Assembly (NCBI RefSeq): GCF_030811455.1
Contig: NZ_JAUSQU010000001.1
Span: forward strand, 7,688,001-7,752,000
Origin: Streptosporangium lutulentum
GTDB lineage: Bacteria; Actinomycetota; Actinomycetes; Streptosporangiales; Streptosporangiaceae
Direction of reading: 5' to 3'
Length of the DNA stretch: 64,000 nt
Below, piece after piece: positions 48,661 to 58,937 of this stretch (position 1 is the first letter of the stretch; every line of letters starts with the position of its first letter). The notes under the pieces were generated by a model. That model made no database searches, was not told the origin of the DNA, and was given only the letters and a program-made list of their open reading frames with translations. A program made the translations under genes and the position numbers.

Positions 48661-51156
48661 CTATTCCCCTTCCCCGTTTTCCTCAGTTTCCAAAGTCTCT
48701 GCATTGCGGGCGAGAGCCACGACGCTGTCACCCTCCGCGAGATTCATCAGACGCACCCCCATGGTCTGGCGGCCCGACTGCTTGATCTCTCCTGCGCTGG
48801 TCCGGATAACCCCGCCGACCGACGTGATCGCGAAAACCTCGTCTTCGGGCCTGACCATGGCCGCGCCAACCAGCTTGCCACGCGCACTGACGATCTTGGC
48901 AGTCAGGACGCCCTTTCCGCCTCTTCCCTGCAAAGGATATTGCTCAGCGGGGGTGCGTTTGGCGTATCCGCCCTCGGTCGCGATCAGCACATGGTCGCCG
49001 TCGGCCATCCGGTTCATCGCCAGCAGCTCGTCGCCGTCGAGGAATCGCATGCCGATCACACCGCTGGTCGCCCGGCCCATCGGCCGAAGGGCCTCGTCGG
49101 AGGCGGTGAAGCGGATGGACTGGGCTCCGCGGGAGACCAGGAGGAGGTCGTCCTCCTCCGATATCAGCCTGGCGGCGATCACCTCGTCATCTTCGCGCAA
49201 GTTGATGGCGATGAGGCCACCCGTGCGCGGCGAGTCGTATTCGGAAAGGCGGGTTTTCTTCACCAGACCGCTACGGGTGGCCAGCACGAGGTACGGGGCG
49301 ACGTCGTAGTCACGGAGGTCCAGGACCTCCATCACGACCTCGTCCGGCTGCATGGCCAGCAGGTTCGCCAGGTGCTGACCGCGGGCGTCGCGGCCGGAGT
49401 CGGGCAGCTCGTAGGCCTTGACCCGGTAGACCCGGCCCTTGTTCGTGAAGAACAGCAGCCAGTGGTGGGTCGTCGTGACGAAGAAGTGGTCGACGATGTC
49501 GTCCTGGCGCAGCTGCGCGCCGCGCACCCCCTTGCCGCCGCGCTTCTGCGCCCGGTAGAGGTCGGTGTTGGTGCGCTTGGCGTAGCCGCCACGGGTGATC
49601 GTGACGACCATGTCCTCCTCGGCGAGGAGGTCTTCGATCGACATGTCGCCCTCGTAGGCGATGATCTCCGTCTGGCGGTCGTCGCCGTACTTCGCCGCGA
49701 CCTCGGAGAGCTCGTCGAAGACGATCGTCCGCTGCCGCTCGGGCGAGGCCAGGATGTCCTGGTAGTCGGTGATGTGCGCCATCAACGCGTCGTACTCGTC
49801 GGTGATCTGCTGGCGCTCCAGAGCGGCCAGCTTGCGCAGCTGCATGTCGAGGATGGCCTGTGCCTGGATCTCGTCGATCTCCAGCAGCGTCATCAGGCCG
49901 CCCTGGGCCGCGGACGCCGACGCCGACCGCCGGATCAGGGCGATGACCTCGTCCATCCGGTCGAGGGCCCGCAGCAGGGCACGCAGGATGTGCGCCCGCT
50001 CCTCGGCCTTGCGCAGCAGGTAGCGCGTCCGGCGGACCACGACCTCGATCTGGTGCGAGACGTAGTGGCGGACGAACTGGTCGAGCCGGAGCGTCCGCGG
50101 GACGCCGTCGACCAGGGCCAGCATGTTGGCGCCGAAGGTGGTCTGCAGCTGGGTGTGCTTGTAGAGGTTGTTCAGCACGACCTTGGCGACCGCGTCGCGC
50201 TTGAGCACGATCACCAGGCGCTGGCCGACCCGGGAGGAGCTCTCGTCGCGGACGTCGGCGATGCCGGTGATCCGGCCGTCCTTCACCGACTCGGCGATCG
50301 TCAGCGCGAGGTTGTCCGGGTTGACCTGGTAGGGCAGCTTGGTGGCGACCAGGCACTGGCGGCCCTTGGCGTCCTCCTCGACCTCCACGATCGCCCGCAT
50401 GGTGATCGAACCGCGGCCGGTCCGGTAGGCGTCGTCGATGCCGCGGCGGCCGACGATCAGCGCGCCGGTGGGGAAGTCGGGGCCCTTGACCCTGGCGATC
50501 AGCGCTTCGAGGAGTTCCTCGTCGGTGGCGTCGGGGTTCTGCAGGCACCACTTGACGCCTTCGGACACCTCCCGCAGGTTGTGCGGCGGGATGCTGGTCG
50601 CCATGCCGACCGCGATGCCGGCGGACCCGTTGACCAGCAGGTTCGGGAACCGCGCCGGGAGGACCACGGGCTCCTGGGAGCGCCCGTCGTAGTTGGGGAT
50701 GAGATCGACGGTGTCCTTGTCGATGTCGCGCAGCATCTCCATGGCGATCGGCGCGAGCTTGCACTCGGTGTAGCGCATCGCCGCCGGCGGGTCGTTGCCC
50801 GGCGAGCCGAAGTTGCCCTGCCCGTCGATCAGCGGGTAGCGCAGCGCCCAGGGCTGGGCCATTCGCACGACGGTGCCGTAGATGGACGAGTCACCGTGCG
50901 GGTGGTAGGAGCCCATGACGTCGCCGACGACGCGGGAGCACTTGAAATAACCGCGGTCGGGCCGGTAGCCGCCGTCGTACATGGCGTACAGGACCCGGCG
51001 GTGGACCGGCTTGAAACCGTCCCGGACGTCCGGCAGAGCACGCGAGACGATGACCGACATCGCGTAGTCCATGTAGCTGCGCTGCATCTCGGACTGGATG
51101 TCCACCGGTTCGACACGATCGACCGGAGGTCCAGGCGGAGTGTTCACTTCCGTCAC
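48661..51156 (-). CDS. gyrA: DNA gyrase subunit A
   Basis: An 831-residue type II topoisomerase subunit: breakage-reunion domain with active-site Tyr129 (AAMRYTE), followed by the C-terminal beta-pinwheel with the GyrA box (QKRGGKGV near residue 540). It nicks and rejoins both strands while GyrB burns ATP, keeping DNA negatively supercoiled. The quinolone pocket reads HPHGDSSIYGTVVRMAQ, with Ser90, Ser91 and Gly94 (codon GGC at 50877-50875). Most bacteria have Asp or Glu at 94. No insertions or breaks. Starts 32 bases after the gyrB stop. Confidence 0.98.
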   Translation of the reverse strand: MTEVNTPPGPPVDRVEPVDIQSEMQRSYMDYAMSVIVSRALPDVRDGFKPVHRRVLYAMYDGGYRPDRGYFKCSRVVGDVMGSYHPHGDSSIYGTVVRMAQPWALRYPLIDGQGNFGSPGNDPPAAMRYTECKLAPIAMEMLRDIDKDTVDLIPNYDGRSQEPVVLPARFPNLLVNGSAGIAVGMATSIPPHNLREVSEGVKWCLQNPDATDEELLEALIARVKGPDFPTGALIVGRRGIDDAYRTGRGSITMRAIVEVEEDAKGRQCLVATKLPYQVNPDNLALTIAESVKDGRITGIADVRDESSSRVGQRLVIVLKRDAVAKVVLNNLYKHTQLQTTFGANMLALVDGVPRTLRLDQFVRHYVSHQIEVVVRRTRYLLRKAEERAHILRALLRALDRMDEVIALIRRSASASAAQGGLMTLLEIDEIQAQAILDMQLRKLAALERQQITDEYDALMAHITDYQDILASPERQRTIVFDELSEVAAKYGDDRQTEIIAYEGDMSIEDLLAEEDMVVTITRGGYAKRTNTDLYRAQKRGGKGVRGAQLRQDDIVDHFFVTTTHHWLLFFTNKGRVYRVKAYELPDSGRDARGQHLANLLAMQPDEVVMEVLDLRDYDVAPYLVLATRSGLVKKTRLSEYDSPRTGGLIAINLREDDEVIAARLISEEDDLLLVSRGAQSIRFTASDEALRPMGRATSGVIGMRFLDGDELLAMNRMADGDHVLIATEGGYAKRTPAEQYPLQGRGGKGVLTAKIVSARGKLVGAAMVRPEDEVFAITSVGGVIRTSAGEIKQSGRQTMGVRLMNLAEGDSVVALARNAETLETEENGEGE

Positions 51157-51187
51157 AGGTCAAAATCCTTTTCTGGTACGGCTACCG

Positions 51188-53131
<1,944 letters not shown>

Positions 53132-53281
53132 GTGCGAAATCCTCCTGCCGCGGACACGCGGCGCGGAACGCATAGCCCCGCCGTGCCCGTCACCGTCATG
53201 AATGCCCCGATGCGCTCACCCGGGAGTATCGGCGCACAGGCCGGGGTGACACGCAAACGGACGTGTCCGGAATTCAATTTC

Positions 53282-53287
53282 ATTCTA
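53282..53287 (-). promoter_or_regulatory. gyrB: Possible -10 element of gyrB
   Basis: TAGAAT on the minus strand matches the -10 consensus at five of six positions and would give a leader of about 145 bases. No clear -35. A 14-base palindrome (GGCCTCTAGAAGCC, 53318-53331) lies upstream. Confidence 0.35.
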
Positions 53288-53424
53288 GCGGCTCAGAACA
53301 CATCGTGTGGCATTGACGGCCTCTAGAAGCCTCTGTCGCGCGACGATCATCCTCTCAAACATCCCCCTACGGGGATGGGGGTCGCCACGCCAGAGGGGCC
53401 ACTGATCCGTTTCTGCGTGATCGA

Positions 53425-54147
53425 TCAGCCGTACGTGTCGCCTGGGCCGCGGCTTCCTGTGACCCTCAGACCGCCGCTGGGCCGCGGGCCGTTCTGGGGT
53501 CCGCGCACCTTCACCCGCTGTACGGTTCCGTCCCCAAGCTCCTCGTTCAGCCGTCTGACCAGCGTCCTGGCCAGCAGTCGCACCTGGGTGGCCCAGGCCG
53601 TGGAGTCGGCGACCACGAGGACCTCCCCGTCGGCGAAGGTCTCCGGCGTGGTGTGGGCCGCCATGTCGGGCCCGACGATCTCGTGCCATCGGCCGAACAC
53701 CCCGCCCACCGCGGCCGGCTGCTCCCACCCCCGGTCGGCCAGAAGCTCCGCGATGGCCCGACCGAAAAGCTGGGGATCACCGGAGTCCCTGCGCGGTCCG
53801 TACGCCTTGCGCCGCGGCTCGCTGCGGGGCAGCTGGCCCCGCCTGGCCGCGTCCGATTTCGCCTGGGCCAGTTTCTCCCTGGCCATCGCCGCGCCCTTGG
53901 CCGCCGCGCTCCTGGCCGAACCCGAACCCGAGCCCGAGCCCGAACCGGAACCCGGGTCCGGCCCCTGCTCCGGGCCCCCGGCCGACCCCCGTTCGGAACC
54001 CTTGACCAACTCCAGTCTCGGGGCCTGGGCCGATCCGGGCTCCGAGCCCCGTTCGGAGCCCCTGACCGGGTCGGGTCCGGAGATTCCTGTCGATCCGGGC
54101 GCCGGGCTCCTGACCAGTCTGAGCTCGGGCGGTGTCCTATCGGACAC
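53425..54147 (-). CDS. dciA: DUF721 protein (DciA-like helicase loader)
   Basis: A 240-residue protein. The C-terminal domain (about residues 125-225) is DUF721: FGRAIAELLADRGWEQPAAV, FGRWHEIVGPDMAAHTTPET, EVLVVADSTAWATQVRLLAR and LGDGTVQRVKVRGP. DciA loads the replicative helicase in bacteria that lack DnaC, and its position between recF and gyrB is conserved in actinobacteria. The N-terminal 120 residues are disordered, with a Gly-Ser run (GSGSGSGSGS). GTG 54147 overlaps the recF stop by 11 bases. Confidence 0.9.
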   Translation of the reverse strand: MSDRTPPELRLVRSPAPGSTGISGPDPVRGSERGSEPGSAQAPRLELVKGSERGSAGGPEQGPDPGSGSGSGSGSGSARSAAAKGAAMAREKLAQAKSDAARRGQLPRSEPRRKAYGPRRDSGDPQLFGRAIAELLADRGWEQPAAVGGVFGRWHEIVGPDMAAHTTPETFADGEVLVVADSTAWATQVRLLARTLVRRLNEELGDGTVQRVKVRGPQNGPRPSGGLRVTGSRGPGDTYG

Positions 54148-55351
54148 GGGCCACACCACCTTCCGCCACGTCGAACCGGGCTCCGGCCAGTTCGGCCGGC
54201 ACATCGTCGGGGACCGCGGCGGTGATCAGCACCTGCTCGGCGGGGGCGACCATCTCGGCCAGGCGGCGGCGGCGCCGGTTGTCCAGCTCGGCGAAGACGT
54301 CGTCGAGGATCAGCACCGGATCACCGCCGTCGGCCTTCAGGAGGTCGTAGGCGGCCAGTCTGAGCGCCAGAGCGAACGACCACGACTCGCCGTGGCTGGC
54401 GTAGCCGCGCGCGGGCAGCTCTCCCAGGCCGAGGAACAGATCGTCGCGGTGCGGGCCGACCAGGGTGACGCCGCGTTCGAGCTCGGAACTCCGGACCTCC
54501 AGCAGGGCGGCCCGCAACCGTTCTTCGAGAGCGGCGCGGTCGACGCCCCCGGTTTCCAGGACGCCTGCGGCGTCCGCGGGGTCCGTCCCCGGGCCTGTGG
54601 ACAACGTGCCGCGATACTCCAGCCCCGCGGGGGCGGAGTCGGGCGCGAGGGACGCGTAGGAGGCCGCGACCAGCGGTCGCAACACCTCCACCAGCTCCAG
54701 CCTGGCCGCGAGCAGCTCCGCGCCGTGCCTGGCCAGGTGGGCGTCCCACACCTCAAGGGTGCTCAACGGATCTCCGGCCCCGGCCGCGGCGAACGCCGCC
54801 TCGCTTTCGGCCCTTCGCCCGCTCCGGCTTCCCCTTCGCGCCTGCGCGGCCGTACGCAGCAGGGCTCCGCGCTGCTTGAGCACCCGGTCGTAGTCGGCGC
54901 GGACCCCCGCGAACCGGGGAGTCCTGGCCACCAGGAGGTCGTCCAGGAACCGGCGCCGCTCCGAAGGGTCGCCCTTGACCATCGACAGGTCCTCGGGGGC
55001 GAACAGGACCGTGCGCAGCAGACCGATGACGTCGCGAGGGCGGGCCACGGGCGAGCGGTTGAGCCTGGCCCGGTTGGCCTTCCCCGGGTTGAGCTCCAGC
55101 TCGATCAGCGCCCGCCGGTCCTCGCGTATCACGACCGACCGGATGATCGCCCGCACCGCCCCCTGCCGCACCAGCGGCCCGTCGTTGGCGACCCGGTGGC
55201 TGGACTGCGTCGCCACGTAGCCCAGTGCCTCGACCAGGTTGGTCTTGCCCTGCCCGTTGGGTCCGACGAAGGCGGTGACTCCCGGCTCCAGAGCGAGGTC
55301 GACGGACTCGTAGGAGCGGAAATCGGTCAGGGAGAGGCTGGCGACATGCAC
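54137..55351 (-). CDS. recF: DNA replication and repair protein RecF
   Basis: A 404-residue SMC-like ATPase: start LSLTDFRSYESVDLALEPGV, Walker A GPNGQGKTN, signature region ASHGESWSFALALRLA, Walker B DPVLILDDVFAELD. It helps load RecA at gaps during recombinational repair. Usual place between gnd and DUF721 in this order. It is slightly longer than many RecF proteins because of an Ala/Gly/Arg-rich insertion (QARRGSRSGRRAESEAAFAA) around residues 170-190. Confidence 0.96.
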   Translation of the reverse strand: MHVASLSLTDFRSYESVDLALEPGVTAFVGPNGQGKTNLVEALGYVATQSSHRVANDGPLVRQGAVRAIIRSVVIREDRRALIELELNPGKANRARLNRSPVARPRDVIGLLRTVLFAPEDLSMVKGDPSERRRFLDDLLVARTPRFAGVRADYDRVLKQRGALLRTAAQARRGSRSGRRAESEAAFAAAGAGDPLSTLEVWDAHLARHGAELLAARLELVEVLRPLVAASYASLAPDSAPAGLEYRGTLSTGPGTDPADAAGVLETGGVDRAALEERLRAALLEVRSSELERGVTLVGPHRDDLFLGLGELPARGYASHGESWSFALALRLAAYDLLKADGGDPVLILDDVFAELDNRRRRRLAEMVAPAEQVLITAAVPDDVPAELAGARFDVAEGGVARVR

Positions 55352-55452
55352 CTCAGGAAGATTAGTCGGCCACGCCCGTCACTGGGGCCTCGCCACGTTT
55401 GTACGGCTTGCCCCTGTGGAAAAGGTATGGCGCAAGCCGTACGAACGCGGGG

Positions 55453-56394
55453 TTACTTCTGTGCCTCCACGGGCGGGACGACATCGGCGCCGGGGGAGTC
55501 GGCGCCCTTGGCGACCGAGCCCTCCTTGGAGGTGACGGCGTGCCCGCCGAACTGGTTGCGCAGGGCCGCGACGACCTTCATGGCCGGCGAGTCGTCCTGG
55601 CGGGAGGCGAACCTGGCGTACAGCGCGGCGGTGATGACCGGCAGCGGAACCGCGTGATCCACCGCCGCCTGCACCGTCCAGCGGCCCTCTCCCGAGTCCT
55701 GGGCGTACCCTTCGAGCTCTTCCAGGGCCGGGTCCTCGTCGAGCGCGCGGACCAGCAGGTCGAGCAGCCAGGAGCGGATGACCGTGCCGGTCCGCCAGCT
55801 CTTGAAGGCGCCGGGCACGTCGGTCACGACGTCGGAGGCCTCAAGCAGCTCCCAGCCCTCGGCGAAGGCCTGCATCATGCCGTACTCGATGCCGTTGTGG
55901 ACCATCTTGGCGAAGTGGCCGGCGCCGATCTCGCCGGCGTGGACGAACCCATCCTTCTCGGGCTTGAGGGTGTCGAAGACCGGCATCAGCCGCTCGACGT
56001 TCTCCGTGGAGCCGCCGACCATCAGGGCGTAGCCGTTCTCCAGACCCCAGACGCCCCCGCTCACGCCGCAGTCGACGAAGCCGATCTGCTTGGCCCCGAG
56101 CGCGGCGCCGTGCTTCTGGTCGTCCACGTAGTGCGAGTTGCCGCCGTCGACGAGGATGTCGCCGGGCGACATCAGATTGCCGAGCTCCTCGATCGTCGCG
56201 TGGGTCGGCGGTCCCGAGGGGACCATGACCCACACCGCGCGCGGCTCCTGAAGCCGCTCCATGAGCTCCTTCAGGCTTGAGACGTCGCTGACCGCGGGAT
56301 CGCGGTCGTAGCCGACGACGTCGTGGCCGCCGCGGCGCAGGCGCTCGGCCATCTTGCCGCCCATCTTGCCCAGCCCAACCATGCCGATCTGCAT
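55453..56394 (-). CDS. gnd: 6-phosphogluconate dehydrogenase, decarboxylating, short type
   Basis: A 313-residue enzyme of the short GntZ class: Rossmann start MQIGMVGLGKMGGKMAERLR, substrate loop LVDGGNSHYVDD, catalytic GAGHFAKMVHNGIEYGMMQA and SGEGRWTVQAAVDHAVPLPV. It oxidises and decarboxylates 6-phosphogluconate to ribulose 5-phosphate, giving NADPH or NADH. This short type between dnaN and recF is the usual actinobacterial arrangement. Confidence 0.95.
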   Translation of the reverse strand: MQIGMVGLGKMGGKMAERLRRGGHDVVGYDRDPAVSDVSSLKELMERLQEPRAVWVMVPSGPPTHATIEELGNLMSPGDILVDGGNSHYVDDQKHGAALGAKQIGFVDCGVSGGVWGLENGYALMVGGSTENVERLMPVFDTLKPEKDGFVHAGEIGAGHFAKMVHNGIEYGMMQAFAEGWELLEASDVVTDVPGAFKSWRTGTVIRSWLLDLLVRALDEDPALEELEGYAQDSGEGRWTVQAAVDHAVPLPVITAALYARFASRQDDSPAMKVVAALRNQFGGHAVTSKEGSVAKGADSPGADVVPPVEAQK

Positions 56395-56418
56395 ACGAGC
56401 ACCCCCTTCAGGGTTCCA

Positions 56419-57153
56419 TCATCCACCTACCACCAGGCGTGCCCGCGCGAGCCGTACCAGGTCGGCGTTTCCACCGACCGGCTCACCCACAGGGCCGTGG
56501 AGGACATCCTCCAGACCGATGCGCGTGGCCAGACCCGACTGCCCCGCCTCGTCCACAAGTATCCAAGCCGGGGCTCCCTCTCCGTGGAGAAGCCTGGGCC
56601 CGGGAACCCCCAGGCGGTCGAGGCGGCCGAGCACGGCGTGTGCCCGGGACACGGACGTGTCCGCGGGGCCGCCGATGATCTCGACGAGCACCCTCAGGCA
56701 CTCCAGCCCGGTCGCGGCGAGCGCGTCGGCGTCGTCCACAGACCAGACCCCGGCCTCCACACCCACTCCGAGCCGTCGGAGATCCTGCCATACGCCGGAG
56801 AAGCCTTGCTCAGAGAGGTTCACCGACGCGAAATCCGGCCGGTCCTCCGGCGGGAGCGCGGCCCAGCCCCGTACGGCCTCACGCCGCGCCCCGGGGTCCC
56901 AACCGGATATCCACAGGCCCGTGCTGACCCCGACGGGAAGCCCCGGGCACGCCTGCCGCACCGCGCGGACGGCCGCACCGACGTGAACGGCGCTGAGAGA
57001 CTCCCTGCCCGCCGCGTCACGCGGATGCATGTGCACGGCGTCGGCACCCGCCTCACGCGTCTCACGGGCCGCTTCAGCGAGCTCCAGGGGCGTCACGGGG
57101 AGGGCCGGGTGGTCGCCGGGCGTCCTGCTCCCGTTGAGGCAGGCCTTGATCAT
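56419..57153 (-). CDS. DUF849/BKACE family protein
   Basis: A 244-residue protein from ATG 57153. MIKACLNGSRTPGDHP and DAVHMHPRDAAGRESL carry the metal-binding His residues of the BKACE (3-keto acid cleavage) family, and VGVSTGLWISG and ASVNLSEQGF follow. BKACE proteins split beta-keto acids with acetyl-CoA, but this actinobacterial type is smaller than characterised ones (about 300 residues) and its activity is unproven. It sits between dnaN and gnd, which are usually adjacent, so it is an insertion into the origin block. Confidence 0.75.
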   Translation of the reverse strand: MIKACLNGSRTPGDHPALPVTPLELAEAARETREAGADAVHMHPRDAAGRESLSAVHVGAAVRAVRQACPGLPVGVSTGLWISGWDPGARREAVRGWAALPPEDRPDFASVNLSEQGFSGVWQDLRRLGVGVEAGVWSVDDADALAATGLECLRVLVEIIGGPADTSVSRAHAVLGRLDRLGVPGPRLLHGEGAPAWILVDEAGQSGLATRIGLEDVLHGPVGEPVGGNADLVRLARARLVVGG

Positions 57154-57220
57154 GGTCGTTCCCCGGTGCCCTCGTCCCGCCGCCGCGTCCACGCCCGGCT
57201 CGCCGCCCTGTGGAGGAAGG

Positions 57221-58363
57221 TCAGCTGGAGAGGCGGATGGGCATGATCAGGTAACGGTAGTCGGGGACTCCGCCGTCGCCGTCCACAGGCTTGCCGCCGG
57301 TGAGGATGGCGGGCTTGGTGGACGTGGTCATCTGCAGGCGCGCCACGTCGGAGTCGATCGCGCCGAGCCCCTCCAGCAGGAACTGGTGGTTGAAGGCGAT
57401 GTTGATGTCGTCGCCCTCGAAGTCCACAGGAAGCACCTCGACCGCCTGCGCCTCGTCGCCGCTGCCCGCCTCCAGGACGACCTCGTCGCCGCGGAAGGCC
57501 AGCCGGACGGGGGTGTTGCGCTCGGCGACCAGGGCCACGCGCTTGACGGCCTCGACGAAGGCGCTCGTCGGCAGGTCGGCGCGGGCGGAGAACTCGGTCG
57601 GCAGCAGCGAGCGGTACTTGGGGAACTCGGGGTCGAGCAGCCGGGTGGTGGTGCGGCGACCGGCGCTGGAGAAGCCGATCATGCCTTCTCCGGTGCCGCC
57701 GACCGAGCTCATCGCGATCTCGATCTCGGCGCCGGTGTTGCCCAGGGCCTTGGCCGTGTCGGCGAGGGTCTTGCCGGGGATCATGGCGATCGCGGAGAAG
57801 TCGGGCTGGTCCGGCTGCCACTTCAGCTCTCGTACGGCGAGACGGTAGCGGTCGGTCGCGGCCAGGGTGACCGTGTCGCCCTCGATCTCCACGCGCACGC
57901 CGGTGAGCATGGGCAGGGTGTCGTCCTTGCCCGCGGCCACGGCGACCTGGCCGACGGCCGAGGCGAAAACGTCGCTGCCGATCCGTCCGGCGGCGGGGGG
58001 CATGGCCGGCAGGGAGGGGTAGTCCTCCACAGGCATGGTGAGAAGGGTGAACCGCGCGCTGCCGCACGTGACGACGGCCTTCGCGCCCTCGACGACGAAT
58101 TCCACCGGCTGCGCGGGGAGCGCCCTGGTGATCTCGGCGAGCAGCCTGCCGGAGACGAGCACGACGCCCGCCTCTCCGGTCTGCAACTCCAGGGTCACCT
58201 CGGCGGAGACCTCGTAGTCGAAGCCGGAGAGCTTGAGCTGCCCGCCCTCTGTGACTTCGAGACGCATGCCTGCGAGCACCGGCACGGAGGGGCGCGCAGG
58301 CAGACTGCGCGCCGTCCATGCGACCGCCTCAGCGAGCACGTCTCGGTCGACCCGGAACATCAC
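57221..58363 (-). CDS. dnaN: DNA polymerase III beta sliding clamp
   Basis: A 380-residue clamp with three repeated domains (LAEAVAWTARSLPARPSVPV, FASAVGQVAVAAGKDDTLPM, FVEAVKRVALVAERNTPVRL). It ends YRYLIMPIRLSS, the usual clamp C-terminus. As a dimer it rings DNA and tethers the polymerase. Full length. The origin-type intergenic region lies directly upstream. Confidence 0.97.
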   Translation of the reverse strand: MMFRVDRDVLAEAVAWTARSLPARPSVPVLAGMRLEVTEGGQLKLSGFDYEVSAEVTLELQTGEAGVVLVSGRLLAEITRALPAQPVEFVVEGAKAVVTCGSARFTLLTMPVEDYPSLPAMPPAAGRIGSDVFASAVGQVAVAAGKDDTLPMLTGVRVEIEGDTVTLAATDRYRLAVRELKWQPDQPDFSAIAMIPGKTLADTAKALGNTGAEIEIAMSSVGGTGEGMIGFSSAGRRTTTRLLDPEFPKYRSLLPTEFSARADLPTSAFVEAVKRVALVAERNTPVRLAFRGDEVVLEAGSGDEAQAVEVLPVDFEGDDINIAFNHQFLLEGLGAIDSDVARLQMTTSTKPAILTGGKPVDGDGGVPDYRYLIMPIRLSS

Positions 58364-58937
58364 GTGGATCTGCCTCCTGTGTATCGAGCGCCGTTCGCTC
58401 GGTGCCTGGGGTTCAAGTGTTCACTGTCCCGCACCTGTGCTCCCCCGGAACCCATCTATGGCTCTTGGGTTTCCTATTGAGAGATACAAGTGGTCATCGC
58501 AGTAGGGGCGGTGGATACTGTGGAAAGCCGTTGTTTCCGCAGCTCAGAGCCTGTTTTTTCATCCACCGGGGCTGTGGGTGAAGTGTGTGGAGAACTCTTG
58601 GGCCTGGGGAGAACCGAGCTGTACACACAGGCCATCCCCAGATCTTGGGTCCTTTGTCCACCGGTTATCCACGAGGTTTCCCCAGGTTGTCCACCGGGTA
58701 AGAGGTCGTTTTGTCCCTGGGGAAAACTCTCTTCACAGGGTCCCCACAGGTTATCCACGAGTTGTCCCCAAGTTGTCCCCAACTTCTCCCCAGAGTTATC
58801 CCCATGTACCGAACGGCATTCGGTTTGGTGATTCCCCAGGTGATCATGGTCGGACGCTCCGATGGCTCTCCCTTGCCACGGCCATGTCAATGATCCACAA
58901 GGTTTTCCACAGCCTGTGCATCATGCGGGGGAAGTCC
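58364..58937. other. oriC: oriC: dnaA-dnaN intergenic region with DnaA boxes
   Basis: The 574-base gap between dnaN and dnaA contains many DnaA-box-like 9-mers. Forward: TTGTCCACC 58654 and 58687, TTATCCACG 58665 and 58751, TTGTCCCTG 58711, TTGTCCCCA 58762 and 58773, TTATCCCCA 58796, TGATCCACA 58891, TTTTCCACA 58903. Reverse: TGTGGAGAA 58586 and TGTGGAAAG 58520. Density and position match other actinobacterial origins; boxes of the form TTGTCCNCA are typical of streptomycetes. An AT-rich unwinding region is not obvious by eye; TTGTTTCCG and TGTTTTTTC at 58530-58560 are candidates. Confidence 0.9.
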
